64,000 bases of DNA from Trema orientale (taxonomy: Eukaryota > Streptophyta > Magnoliopsida > Rosales > Cannabaceae), in NCBI GenBank assembly GCA_002914845.1, contig JXTC01000061.1, forward strand, positions 114,541 through 178,540. The letters are read 5' to 3'. Position numbers and translations under genes: made by a program. Positions 10,983 to 23,504 of the stretch are shown here, piece by piece (the stretch's first letter is position 1; each line of letters opens with the position of its first letter). The notes under the pieces are model-generated. The model was not told the DNA's origin and ran no database searches. It was given only the letters and a program-made list of their open reading frames with translations.

Positions 10983-12104
10983 GATGGCTGGTAAGTGGTG
11001 ATATTCTGTGTTCCTTAATTCAATTCAAAGTCATCGATTCTCCCAAGTTAGGAATAAGATAAAGACATTTATTAAGAAGAGAGTTTTTTCAAGCAAAGTT
11101 AAAGGCAAAAGCAGTAGCTTTTCTCTAGTCTCATACCTTAAAAACTGCATAAACATAAGCAACAAGTCACTGCCCTTTGGACCTTTCCCCTTAATTTTTC
11201 CCCTTCTTCAATGTCCTTTTTATTTGGGGTAAAGTTGGCCTTTTTCTTTTGCCGACCATTCAAAAAACTCCCTAATCAAATATATTATTGGTTAAATTTA
11301 TTACTAATAAAAACTAAGGTCGGGGTTGTGTGTGACATAATTACATTATTGACTTGGTTCTATCTGCATCCCGACCCTAGCTGAGCTGACCCACATTCTT
11401 GTAAAATATATGCCGACCCAATCGGCACAATATTTCTATATTATCAATGGTTCCAATGAACGTGAAAGAATACATTCCGTAAGAGTATTATAGTAATTAT
11501 TTAATTGCAAGTGAACTTTTCTCTTTCCAACAAAATCAATATTATATACTTGGACAAGCATTGAAAAAACGACAAGTTCAATTGCAGACCCACTTCTGAG
11601 ATCTACAAATCTTTAAATAAAAACTTAAAAATTGACTTCCACTCAATTTTCGCCTTTGCTGTTTATCAAGCCGTCATTTGGCATTATCTTATTATTTAAG
11701 GTCCATTACTATATAGAGAATGCAGAGAGAGTTTTGGCTTCGAAACAATGACATTTGAAACTATTGTATTCAATAATAAGATACAAGTGCATGACAATAT
11801 AAACTTGAGCTACATTTTTGAAGGATATCTATACAAATACAAATAGACCAACACAAAGAATTGAATTTCCTTTAATTTACATTTCACATTGCAAACTTAC
11901 AATTGAAATCTGGATCTCAAAAGTCAAATAAATATGTTGATTGTGACATATATGTACAATATTCCTACGCTAAAAGGAGGTTTGTTTAATGTGATTTAGT
12001 ATCAAACAGTGGTATGCCTAAATGGAAGAGGGTTCTCAGAGCAACACTAAATAATACGCTGTGTTGCTCTAAACATTGTAAATTGTAAATGGTCTGCAAC
12101 GTCT
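10983..12104. other. Intergenic sequence and probable 3' UTR of the long DUF7054 gene
   Basis: No protein is recognised. A fragment at about 11330-11440 has gacccacatt and cgacccaatcggc words like those in the hAT-type elements at 9.0 and 20.3 kb, and may be a worn copy. The last ~300 bases before 12105 probably form the 3' UTR of the minus-strand DUF7054 gene. Confidence 0.4.
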
Positions 12105-14059
12105 TTACTGTGAGCAAACCAAGATCTTCCAAAGCTTTTGCGTTCTTCTTACGAGTTTTTGTAGCTTAAGGGCAAAAAAATTCGGTAATAGGAACACAGG
12201 AGGTGTAACAGTACCGGTAGAGGAAGCTATTACAGGAGCAATTTCGGAGGTAAATGAAGTGGAAGCTCCATTTTTGGTGCTATTACCACTGCTGCTCTTT
12301 CGAAGATAAAAACTTCTACTACCAACGTCCCCTATTGCTTCTGATTTATCCAAACCTGGAGATTTACTCGAATAATTAGTAAAGATGATTGATTTAACTA
12401 TGTTATTATAATAAGCTACGACTACTGCCTAATATAAAAAAAGGAGAGAAGAAGTTATCTCTTTTAGCATCTTAATGATGCTTAATTCTATATTTTGCTA
12501 AATATAGAAATAGCACGTCTTAGTGTTCATATGCCAAATTTTTCAGTTTTTTGGAATTAGACAAGACCCTGTATTTGAAGGATTAAACAAAAGCTTCTTT
12601 CTATAATGTACTTCTCAAGTCTCAACGACTAACAAGTCATCTAATAACCTGGCAGAAAAACCAATCAACATTAATGACTTTAGGCTCCATTTACCAAACT
12701 GCTAAGGGGACCATATCTTTCAGATTAATATCAGGATCACCAAACTGGAGCACATTTGGCATCATTTTATCTTAGGTAAAGAATCTCATCAAAGAACTCT
12801 ACTACTATACTCCCCAAACGATTCTAGAAGTTCCCTGATCATCAAATGAAAAAGAAAAAATTCCAGACATTTGCTACTTACTTTGAAGGCTGAAATACGA
12901 ATGGTGCAATTCAAGCGTAGATGCTGCATCCTTGTCAAGCTTGGGGGTTCGACCTTCTTCATTGTATTTGTCAACAACATTCTTAATAGTCTGCTCCACA
13001 CTGGATCCCAGCTTAACCATGGTCCGGACCGGTCCCGGGCTACCCTCAACTGTCACATTAAGAACCACCTTTGCATCTTTCTTGTACCCCTGCATCTGCA
13101 TTGCAATATCATACCCCAGTTTAGCTACTTGAGCTATATCATAACAAACCCATCATCCTAAATTCATGAAAAATAACTGCATAATCCAATAAAGGGTTTA
13201 ATCCCAAAATTTGACACTACTAAAACCAGCATATCCAATTACAGTCCATGATACACGTTTACCACGTATGATATGGATTTTTTAGTTCTAGGAACCTAAG
13301 ACTGATTCTGAGAAGATAATTACACATTCTTGATGGGATTTATTTTCTTTTACATTTTTGCATTTCTCTATAGTGCTGTAATGATGTCAAAGCGGTAATA
13401 ATATGTAATTATCAAAATTTTACTGCGGCTACCAACTCTAATCTCAACTGGTAATTGACTTGTTACTTTGTAATTGGTATATACCGTAAAATAAATTATA
13501 GTAATGTTACTTTCCAATCAAATAAGCCAACTCAGCTGGTAGAATCCAATCAAGTAATATCAACTCAATTCATAGAAATCGAGACTAAAATTCGAATATC
13601 AGAAAAATGAGCTGAATTCAATTAAAACATTTTCGTGAATTTTCAACCACCAAAATGATCTCTCAATTCAAAACTACCCCAAAAGAAGTAAACAAAATTA
13701 CGAAACTTGACCCTCCCACTCACCTCGTGACTCTTGGGGGAGAAAGCCAGTAAAGAAGGAGACGAAGCGAAGATCTCCGTACAAGTATGGGGCCGGAAAA
13801 GAACGTTCTCCGATCCCAAAAACCGACGGCGATCGTCCTCGCTGACGTCACTACTAGCACTACTGCTGCTACTACCGGTCCAGAGCACGGGCTCCGACGA
13901 GCTACGCTTCAGAATCTTAATAGGCTTCGAGTGGTGCTTCAACGATCGGCGAGGCGGCGGAGTCCTCCGGCATGGCGACGGCGACGGTGACGGGTGCGGC
14001 GGTCTACTCCTCCGGCCACCCGTCGCCGGAGCTCTCCGCCGTAAGCCCCTCTCTGACAT
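12105..14059 (-). CDS. DUF7054 protein, At4g22758-like, long paralog
   Basis: Three minus-strand exons: 14059-13724, 13089-12882 and 12355-12105, joining in phase to 264 aa. Exon 1 (112 codons) encodes an Arg/Pro/Ser-rich region with the family motif [16 protein letters not shown] near residues 46-61, followed by a Ser run and [13 protein letters not shown]. Exon 2 starts [20 protein letters not shown], the DUF7054 core, and ends in FSLQ. Exon 3 continues [22 protein letters not shown] and ends with a hydrophobic/basic tail, [14 protein letters not shown], typical of the family. The exon 2 acceptor could instead be the CAG six bases upstream, adding two residues. The gene is a paralog of 4329-5203 on the same strand. 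It faces the At4g22760-like PPR gene as its next neighbour, as in Arabidopsis. Biochemical function is unknown. Confidence 0.9.
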
Positions 14060-15583
14060 AAATCTGTATATATATATAGAGAGACACAGAACCTAAGATG
14101 GGTCAAATCTATAGATATAGCGATGTGTATGTATATGTTTATGAGGTTTGTGAGAGTGGGGTTTTGAAGAAATTGAAGAAGCCAATATTTTTTGGCTATG
14201 CCTTTCAAAAAAAAAAAAAAAAAAAAAAAGAAATGGGTTACGGTTTATGGAAGAAAGAAGGAAAAGGGAGGGATGGGAAGTTAAAAGAGAAAGTTAGTTG
14301 GTGGGTTTGCGTGGCGAAGGAGGTTTGGTCAGTTTGGGAGGTTAGATTCCTCTACTCTTTCCACTTTCTATTTAACTACTCTACTTAGAAATTGTAGACT
14401 CAGAAAAAAAAAATTATAATTATAATAGGGGTGACATGTAATGTTAAGGATCTCAATTTTTTAACACCAATTTATGTATTATTTGAGTTTGTAAATATTG
14501 TTTAATTGATTTAAATCCTAATACACACTAATTGAATAGTAACAATTTATATATATTCCATTATATATATAGCAAATATTTAGGATAATTATTGATATGC
14601 CTAACATCATTTATTCTTTATTATGACGAACATGATAATATATTGTAGATGCTAAACTCTAGTACAATACGATAAAAATATGTATGATTAATTCAACGGT
14701 AATAAACAAAGCAATAGTCATGAACTACAAATAAAAATAAAATTGTGGATTATTTACTATTCTTTAAGCATTTTCCTAATACAATATAGTAATCCTTATT
14801 TCTTAAAAGGGAAAATTAAAAAAGGGTATAATCCCCTAATAATAACCTGTGTGCTTTCCCATGCTTTTTCGAATTAGCAGGCGTCACACACGTTATTTGT
14901 TTTTTTTTTTCTTTTCTTTTGTTTCAATTTTGATAATGACAGATGGATAAGGGCTAGGCTAAGCTAAGCTAAGGCACTAATCTTTTTCTAGAGCAAAAAA
15001 AAAAAAAAAAAAAAGGGCGCTAAGGCACTAATTAATGGATGTAGTTATAAATAAATAAAATTTTGGAACACGGTATTTGCGCTTTCTTTTTTCATATGTC
15101 GGTTTGTCTCTTTGCGCGCGTACAGGATACTTTTTTTGGTATTCTACAAGTGGTCAAGGGACACAAAACGATTAAAAAAAGAACTCTAATATCTTGTGTT
15201 TATGTCCCAATTCTTCCCTTATATGTAAAGGCAAAACATTGTGAATTCCAAAACGAAAGCATTATTTTGATAACAAAAATAAAAATAAATAGTGAGAATT
15301 TCATACGTAGATAATGATGTTCTAATTGGGATTGTTCATATGACTGCTTTTTTTTTCCCTTGAAATATGACTTTTTTCCACTTTTTTGACATTATTTAGA
15401 TTTTCTTTATAGGTTTTCTTTTTCATTTTTTTTAATTTTTTAATCTCAGCTTAATATGTATCTCTAATAAAACATTTTTCGTCATAATAATATCGTAAAT
15501 CATAATGGAATCTAATTAGCTCCATTATAACACTAGAGTATTGAATTATTCATTACCTTATAGACGGTTTGTAGTTCAAGGTG

Positions 15584-15635
<52 letters not shown>

Positions 15636-17025
15636 GGTCCTTTTTCTCTGTAATTAGTTATGTGCATTGGTCATTTGATCTATCTAAAATTTTTCAAAGT
15701 GGGGATACTATGACAGTGAGACTAATATAACTTTCTGTAAATAAACTAATCTAGTCTATCATAAATTCCTCAATCGCCTACTACATGTATACTCAATAGT
15801 TTTATCAATATCATATTGTTGACCCTTGAAGCATGGAATCTCACCCTTGGTCGCAAACGAAAAATTCCCAAACAGGCGGTCGAAAGTTGGGAAACTTGTA
15901 TCTAGTGATTATGTGATCGTTGCTTCACCTTTAAATTGGGCAACCTTTTTGTCAACTATAATGAGTAACATCATAATAAATTAATAATGATAAGATATCT
16001 TTTAAAGTTTTTCAACATGTATATTAAGATATCCAAAGTTTTGGAAGTCTTTTTAGACATACTTCATTGCAACGGTAACAGCTACCAATCATAACACAAG
16101 AAGAGTTATACTGAGATCTTAGAGATCTAATAGAACTGTAGGCCTTCTATTTCTCTCTCTCTATCTTCTTTTTTTATCTTTTTGGCGTACTTCATTTATT
16201 TTAAATAATCCCAAAAGGTGCAAAGTGTTCTCGCCACGTGTTCCATATCAGGTATCAATCACGCTGAATAAAAAAATCTTCCTAATCTAAGGATGATAAT
16301 GATCAAGAAGAGCAAATACTTCCTTTTTCTTTGCAAAAGAGCATATTCTTCCTCCCTTCTTTTCTTTCCTTTTTTTTTCATGTCGTTTTTTTCGTTTTAT
16401 ATATAGATATACATTTCTTTTTCTTCAAATATAGCATCTTCATGCGTTGGTTCACAAGCCTCGGGCTCTTTAATAGGGCCTAACCAATAGATTTTTGTCA
16501 TATTTCTGTTCCATTTTCATTCTTGTAAGTTTTGCTCCACACATGGATATTGGAATTCTTAGATGAACCGACCACCACGATTGGATGTCATGTGAACATG
16601 CCCAAACACCCCCCCCCCCCCACAAAAAAAAAAAAGATAAGGTTTTGTTTTATTTAATTATCATTTTTTATGATTGAGTAGTCATTCCAAGATCACTCTT
16701 TTGTTGTTGTTTGATTTCTGATGATATATATTTTTAAATTTCCGAGAGGAATTATTGAGATATGTTTGTTTGTTTGTTTATAGTACTTTCTATCGATATA
16801 TTATTCTATAGAGATCAATAATGTTTTTTTTTTCCGTTGCTTTCTCACAAATTATGACGTTTTCTTTTTAAGGAAAATTATGATATTTAATTTTTTTTTT
16901 TTTAAATATCTTGATGTTTTTATGAGATACTGCATGTTTTTAATTACTTAATAAATGTTGTTGTTTTCATGGTTTTATTATTATTTTTTTCACATTTTCT
17001 TACATGTTATTGTTTTGACATTTAT
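14060..17025. other. Intergenic region, no gene seen
   Basis: The first few hundred bases are the probable promoter and leader of the minus-strand DUF7054 gene, with a TATATATATA stretch just upstream of its ATG at 14066-14078. The rest is AT-rich. It contains poly-A runs near 14208-14229 and 14995-15014, a TA microsatellite at 15585-15631 and a C run at 16610-16621. Open frames in it match nothing recognisable. Confidence 0.5.
15584..15632. repeat. (TA)n microsatellite
   Basis: A run of about 24 TA dinucleotides, uninterrupted, in AT-rich intergenic DNA. Confidence 0.95.
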
Positions 17026-17400
17026 GTCGTTTCATTTGTCCAAAAATTAAAATTATTGATTTTTAAACTTGAATGTCGTTAAATTCATATTATGTCGTTG
17101 GTAAGGTGTATTGTACTATTGTAGTTTTACTCTTTTGTCCGTTTAAAATTAATTGTCCTATGAACAACACGTTGTCGTTTGTGGACGTGTTGTTTATGAA
17201 GGCTACGTTGTTTTTCAAGTTGTCGTTTATTCTATTATGGCCGTTTTTAAAGGTGGGGTTGTCCGCACTCTGCACTATATATTGTCGTTGTTACTTGTTC
17301 GGATATGTTGTTGCGGTATGAACGTCGATTGTCGTTTATAATGTGTTTCTCATTTTAGCTTATTGGCGTTTCTAAGATGTATCGTCGTTTCTTCTTCTCC
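17025..17400 (-). repeat. Cluster of TTGTCGTT words (inverted relative to 3.2 kb)
   Basis: About a dozen copies of gtcgtt/ttgtcgttt and variants lie within ~370 bp at irregular spacing. They are the reverse complement of the acgaca words clustered at 3165-3675. The pattern resembles the subterminal repeats of CACTA transposons, but no terminal TAGTG was found. The overlapping open frames on both strands carry repeated Val/Val-Cys or Asn/Asp patterns caused by these words and are not considered genes. Confidence 0.5.
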
Positions 17401-17973
17401 TTCTATTAATTTTCTTTACTCCCAATGGGATATTCTGGCCAAAACATTAAACGCGAGAGAGTAGAGATAGTATAGCATTAATAAATTAGGATTGACTAAA
17501 AATCAAGAAACATTAGAACAAAAAATACCTTTATCGATGGGAAACAATGTTTCCGTAATGACAATAGTCATAGATCTTAATTTCACTTACAATATTACAG
17601 GAAGTGCTAGAGTTAAGAAAGTTATATTTTCCAAAGAACCAAAGAATTAAGAAGATACAGCTATAAGTATTCTTTTCCCCTTCAAATAAGCCTGAAGCAC
17701 CTTTGTTTTATTCTTTTAATTCTTTTACCAGCCTCAAGCCTTCTCTAATAGGACCTTAATCTATTGCCTACAGACATTTTTTGTTACAATTTCTGTTCTC
17801 GTTTCTGTCTTGATCATCAATTTGAAATCCAGACAAGATGTGAGAATATACATAACACAAGAGAAAGGAAGGAATTGAACCGACAATATGAATTTGCCAT
17901 CCTGAATCAGTAAATATGTGGGTTGGCTTCTCTTGGGAAGCACTCCAAGCCTGATCTTCCAACTGTATGATGT

Positions 17974-19704
17974 TCAACTTGATTCTGTCCAGCTACACCC
18001 AGGTATCTTGCTGAGTCCCTTCTCCTCCACAACATTTCTCAATCTCCCAGCATCATCCCACCTCTCGACAGAGGCATAGATGTTGGCAAGGAGAGAAGAA
18101 TAGCCGGTTTTTTCAGGCTGCAACTTAAAGCAATTCCTAGCAGCAATCTCCCCGAGGTCCACATTGTTGTGTATTCTGCATGCGAGAAGCAGTGCTCCCC
18201 AAACTCCAGCATGAGGCTGCATAGGCATGCTCTTTATTAACTCATGTGCTTCTTCCAATCGCCCTGCCCTGCCTAAAAGATCAACCATGATCGCATAATG
18301 ATCTGCTGAAGGCAAAAGACCTTGGTCCTTCATGGAGTCAAAACACTTGTAGCCTTCTTCAACTAAACCGGCATGGTTATAGGCAGTCAGCAGACCCTTG
18401 TATGTGACTAGATTTGGGTAAATATCTGCATCTACCATCTCTTCAAACAACTTGATTGCATCAACAGCCTTACCATTTACACCAAATCCAGAGATCATTG
18501 CCGAATAAGCAACCAAATCTTTCTTTCTTAAGCCACGAAATAGCTCATATGCCTTGTCAATATTTCCACACTTAGCGTACAAGTCAATAAAAGCATTAGC
18601 CAAATGATCATCCAATTGAATTCCGTGCTTCTTCATATATGACTCGATCCAGAGCCCGAATTCAAGATACCCAAGTTGTGAACAAGAAGATATAACACTA
18701 GTCAAAGTCATCTCATCTGGCTGAATATTAGTATCTGGTTCAAGCATCTGATTAAACAGTTCAACGGCCTCCCTTGGTTGGCTATTTTGTTCATAGCATG
18801 CTATCATGGCATTAAACGCAAGCAGTTCTTTGTCATTCAACTGGTCGAATAGCAGACGAGCAGAGACAACATCTCCACATTTCGAATAACCAGAAATCAT
18901 GGTAATCCAAGAAACATTATTTCTCACGGGCATCGCATCAAAAATGCTTCGTGCTAACTCCATACTCCCACAACTGACATATCCACTTATCACCGCGTTC
19001 CAAGAGGCCAAATTTCTCTCAGGCATCCGCTCAAACAAACAAATTGCCTGATCCATATTTCCTATCCTTGCATACCCTGATACCATCGAATTCCACGAAA
19101 CAACATCCTTCGTCGGAATCTCATCAAACACCCTCTGAGCCTCCTCCAAATTCCCAGATTTCAAATACCCAGATAAGACAGAATTCCACGAAACCACATT
19201 CCGCTCCGGCATTTCATCGAACACCTTACGTGCAGTCCTCATGTCACCCATTTTCGAGTAAAAATCAAGAACCGCAGTCTGCACATAAATAGAGCCACAG
19301 AACCCATACTTAAAAACCTGGGCATGAACCGAAAAACCACCGACACCATGTACAATCCTAGCACAAGCCTTTAAAGACGAGGACAGAGCAAAAGAGCTTG
19401 GAAAGAGACCAAGTCTCTGCATCTGAATGTAAAGAGAAAATGCAGTGTTGAATTGCCCATGAAAAGAGAAGAACCGAACGCCAAAACTCCATAAAGAAGC
19501 ATCTGGGTTTTGCAAATGGTGAAGGATTCGGTGGATGTATTGAGCTATATGCCGAGAGTAGCGAGTAGTAGAGAGGAGAATTTGACGAGCCAAGAGGGTC
19601 TCTAGTTGGCTGAGACCATTGGTGATGATGGGTGTGTGAATTTGTTTAAGTTGGTCAATAGTTAGAGAATTATTTAGCAAAAATGTCAGTTTTTGGACCA
19701 ACAT
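17974..19704 (-). CDS. PLS-class pentatricopeptide repeat protein, At4g22760-like
   Basis: One uninterrupted 576-codon frame on the minus strand. PPR proteins bind organellar RNA; PLS/E-class members act in C-to-U editing or other RNA processing in mitochondria or plastids. After a short N-terminal region with the common LKQIHTPIITNG motif (residues 19-30), repeats run from about residue 70 to 470. Typical signatures are RKVFDEMPERNVVSWNSVLS (159-178), DVVSWNSMVSGYARIG, NLASWNAVISGY and DLVAYSAMISGFG. An E domain follows (VWGALLLACRIH at 501-512, SSLLANIYA). The protein stops after PGCSW within what would be the E+ motif, and has no DYW deaminase domain, so any editing role would need a partner. 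Absence of introns is normal. Orthology to At4g22760 is inferred from recalled similarity and from the adjacent DUF7054 gene. The target RNA is unknown. Confidence 0.95.
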   Translation of the reverse strand: MLVQKLTFLLNNSLTIDQLKQIHTPIITNGLSQLETLLARQILLSTTRYSRHIAQYIHRILHHLQNPDASLWSFGVRFFSFHGQFNTAFSLYIQMQRLGLFPSSFALSSSLKACARIVHGVGGFSVHAQVFKYGFCGSIYVQTAVLDFYSKMGDMRTARKVFDEMPERNVVSWNSVLSGYLKSGNLEEAQRVFDEIPTKDVVSWNSMVSGYARIGNMDQAICLFERMPERNLASWNAVISGYVSCGSMELARSIFDAMPVRNNVSWITMISGYSKCGDVVSARLLFDQLNDKELLAFNAMIACYEQNSQPREAVELFNQMLEPDTNIQPDEMTLTSVISSCSQLGYLEFGLWIESYMKKHGIQLDDHLANAFIDLYAKCGNIDKAYELFRGLRKKDLVAYSAMISGFGVNGKAVDAIKLFEEMVDADIYPNLVTYKGLLTAYNHAGLVEEGYKCFDSMKDQGLLPSADHYAIMVDLLGRAGRLEEAHELIKSMPMQPHAGVWGALLLACRIHNNVDLGEIAARNCFKLQPEKTGYSSLLANIYASVERWDDAGRLRNVVEEKGLSKIPGCSWTESS

Positions 19705-20317
19705 TTGGTTTAAAAATGAGGTATGTGAAAATGATGATATGAAAATAAACGCTCTTCACATTTTTGTTCCAATTGTAATACGTCTTTTTTTCGGGCAACC
19801 GCTAATGTACTTCGGTATATTTTGTCAAATGTTACGTATTTAATATTTTATTACTGTAATTTGTAATTTTCAAGCTTAAACTTTGGCTTAGTGGCTTCTA
19901 TTATTTAGTAATCATTAGTTAATACTAATTAGTTAATACTAAGTAATAATATAGTAATCTCCGTAAAAAAAAAAAAAGAAATTAATAATATGGCAGTCAT
20001 AATGTGTTCTATAATATTGCTAATAATATTACATAACTCTGTAAAAGTATTTTGTTAATTTTTTGTTACTCGTTCTAACTCAATTGTTGATGTCAATTCC
20101 TTTATCGATAAAGATAAATGACATGTCATTTCTTTCAAGTTGATCATGTCATTGTCGTTTTTCTCCTAATAATGTTGTTTTCTTATTCTTCAAATGATAA
20201 AACGATACGTCGTTTTTAAAGGTCTTATCCAGTGTCATTTTTATTGTTATAAATGATATGTTATTTTAAAAAAGATGGTTTAGTCTCTCTTTCACAAACC
20301 TCTAGCTCTAGCAGACT
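19705..20317. other. Upstream region of the PPR gene
   Basis: Probable promoter and leader of the minus-strand PPR gene, then AT-rich DNA. At about 20100-20270 it has several gtcatt/gtcgtt words like those at 17.0-17.4 kb but fewer of them. No gene seen. Confidence 0.4.
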
Positions 20318-20325
20318 AGCAAGTA

Positions 20326-20871
20326 ATAGAGATGTCAATATGGGTCGTGCTTTGTAAGCTGGCCCACATTCCGAAGAAAGAGTACGATACTGACTCGGCT
20401 CACATAAATGTGAGTTTGACTCACCTGTTATATATATAGTAGGGGTATGGGCCTCAGCAGTAGGCCCATCGATCCGACCCACATTCCTGCAGGCCCACAA
20501 TTAGTTATTTTATATATAATTTTAAATATATTTTTAAATTAAAATTTTAAAAAAATTTAATTAAATATTTTCATTTATACGTTTTTAATATTATTTATTT
20601 ACTTTTATTTATTTTTAATTTATTCAAATTTTAAAATAATATGAATGAGTTTTAGGTCTATATTTTAGCTCATATAAATACATATTTGATATTTTAAGGC
20701 ATAGAATAATAATGAAATTAGGCTCATATTTTGTCCGCATAGATACGATTTACTTAGGTCTGCATAAAATATAAGTTGGGCCTGTGAGATGTACTGGACC
20801 TAAGCCCAGTAAAAATCCAAATACGCTTTATCAAATATAGACCAGACCGAACTATCCCACTTTATATCTCT
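20326..20871. mobile_element. hAT-type non-autonomous element (copy 2)
   Basis: A ~546-bp element flanked by a perfect 8-bp target-site duplication agcaagta (20318-20325 and 20872-20879). Its ends are imperfect inverted repeats, agagatgtcaatatgggtc against the complement of cccactttatatctct. It shares the ggcccac-rich left part, the AT core and the gggcctgtgag/taagcccag right part with the element at 9013-9609. No transposase is encoded. Confidence 0.88.
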
Positions 20872-20879
20872 AGCAAGTA

Positions 20880-23504
20880 GTAACAAAAGAGACAGAGAGA
20901 GCCAGAATTAGTATTCGATTCTCTCTTCAAAACTTAACCGGCTTCTGCATATCGTACCTCTTATACGTGATCTTTTGGCTTCTTTTGATTTATTTATTTA
21001 TTCGGTTAAATTTGACATATCCAAATTGACTACATTTCATAATACATATTACAGGACTTCTAATTATGGATTCAACTAAGCTCTATAATAAAGAGAAAAG
21101 TTTTTATTTCAAGTTATTTTAATTTATTGTCTGTAAAAGTCTTGGAGTCATGGTTTTATGTTACAAATCAATCATTATTGATTGGTTGGTCATCGTTCAC
21201 ATTGTCAATTCAAGACTTTTAACTAATTAATAACCACGCCGTATATGTTATTTGAACACATAATTTTGTTAAATAAATCATATCTACCAGTACGTATGTT
21301 ATACATAAAAGTAGAAAATAAAAAAAATAAAAATTCCTAGCTAATAAAGGGATGATCGTATTCATAGGCGATGTTTAAGTAGGGATGAGTAGCGAAATTA
21401 TTAAGGAAGAGGATTACAAAAATTGAAAAGTAGGCAAATATTTATTTATGTGTTTGAAAATAAGGGAGAAAAAAGAAGAAAGAAGTGAAATATTTCTACA
21501 ACAAAATGTTAAATAAAAAAGATTATTATTTTTTTTTTACAAAAAGGTCAACAAGGTAGTGAGTGCTTATGAATAACTATATTTTGATTGTATTATGTTA
21601 AATTTGTTTTCTATTTCATTCTGATGTGATTTTACGTTCAAAGACATGACTATGTAAAATTCACAAGTATATGAAATCGTAAAAATAAGTAATATAATGA
21701 TAAGTACAAATATCGCCCCACGAAAATTGTTGATTTACTAAGTACCGAAATTTGGCTAATCCTAATTTTATTTGAATTGATCGATTAAAGAAAAATTAAA
21801 TTAAATTAAAACTAAAAATAAACTAAAAGCAATAAAAATAAACGAGAACAAAAATTAAAAGCAAAAAATAAAACGAAATGTAAATCAATGAAATGAAACC
21901 TAGGGTTTCCGATTTTACCGTAACTAATCCACTCTAAAAATTCTCTATCTCTTTAGTCTAAAATTATTCTCCTAGTTGATAGTCGAGATTTCCTAATTTA
22001 TTCACTATCTTCTCTCGAGTTCAAGCAAAAATACCCTTAATTACCAATTCACTATATTCCTATGTGAATTAAACTAGTTAAGAATTCATTAAAATCTATG
22101 GAAACTCATATAGCGATTACACAAATCATGTAAATATATATTCCTATTTTATATGCAATTTATGGCTTTCAATCCAATGAATTAGACGCATAAATTTCTT
22201 TCCGGTTTTATTATGATTAACAAATCATCTATTTAGTGGCCAATTAAATAGAAGCATTAAGAATAAAATTGAAAATTTTATTAGGAAAAATGATTCATGG
22301 ACTAAATTGAAAGAAAAATATTAAAGTTTCATAGTTAGTCTACATCGTAGCCCTAGAAAAAAATTCTAGAACACTAAACTAAAAAAAAACATAAATATAG
22401 TCATAATAAATTAAAGCTGGTAAGAAAAACTGCTCTAGAAATTTCTTCGTTTAATTCCCTAGTCGTTCTTCTCTCTCTGCCTTTTGCTCTCTGTCTAGAC
22501 TCTAGTCTCTTCCCCCTGTAGTGTTACCTTGTTGAGATATATATAGACGCTACAAACCCCACACTAAATATAGTTTATAAGCTCACGTTTCCTATTCTTT
22601 TATATTATCCAACTTTCCTTTTTTCAATTCAAATGTTTAATTCAGCAACAACTCTTTCCGCAAGGAACTTCATGCAACGTCAAGGTATATGGACTTGGGC
22701 TTATAGTAATTAAATTCAAGACATCGAACCTTTATTCCACCTTCTTATATTATTTTCTTCATGTGACCATGGTCTTGATATATAGTCATTAAAGTTCATG
22801 GGCTCTATCAAATAATTGGCCTTCTAAGCATCACTACCTCATGAACGGCCCATTCCACCATTGGGCTTGTAATTGGCCTCGCATCTATGATCTTTCTCCC
22901 TTTTGGTTAGAAAAACATCATATTTGATTATTCTTTTGCATAACCATCTGTAATCTGCTCAAACAAAATACCAAGAATTGAGATAAAGACCCCCAAAAGA
23001 AATAATTATTAAGCATAAAATTAAGCTGAAAAAGTATGTAAATAATGTATAAATATAAGCATGTTACTATATATTATTCACAACAAAAATATAAGATTCT
23101 CTAGTGACGACAAATATACATATATATATATATGCGATGTTATCTAAAAAGCGACATACCACATTACGTATAAAGTGTCGTCATATATCTATGACATAAA
23201 AGCGATATCATATGTCTCTTAAAACATAAAATATGATAGAGACATTTTCTTTTGTGGGGAATTGTTGATTTGATGTTGTTAGTGAGACAAGAAAGAGAAA
23301 TGAACAAGTTTTTTCTCTTCACAAATTTTCTGTTTTCTTAATAAAAAGGTGAATAATTTTCATTCGGGAGTTATTGTTAATTACCTGACTAGATCAAACA
23401 AATATAAACCTAAATAAACATAACCGAACGGAATATAGTTTGATGATCGTTTATATTATTTTGGTAACCAAGACAAGCACATTTTATATAATACATTATT
23501 ATAA
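20880..23504. other. Intergenic region, possible worn retroelement
   Basis: No gene is seen. The stretch at about 21715-22560 has long A-rich tracts, a gaaacctagggtttccg block and a pyrimidine-rich tctctctctgcc stretch, which look like non-coding parts of an LTR retroelement. I could not find ends, a primer-binding site or coding sequence. Near 23100-23230 there are further gcgaca/gtcgtc words. Confidence 0.3.

Noticed and set aside
17073-17341. Overlapping ORFs on both strands with hydrophobic or Asn-rich patterns
   Set aside because: The apparent composition comes from the repeated ttgtcgtt words rather than from protein coding.
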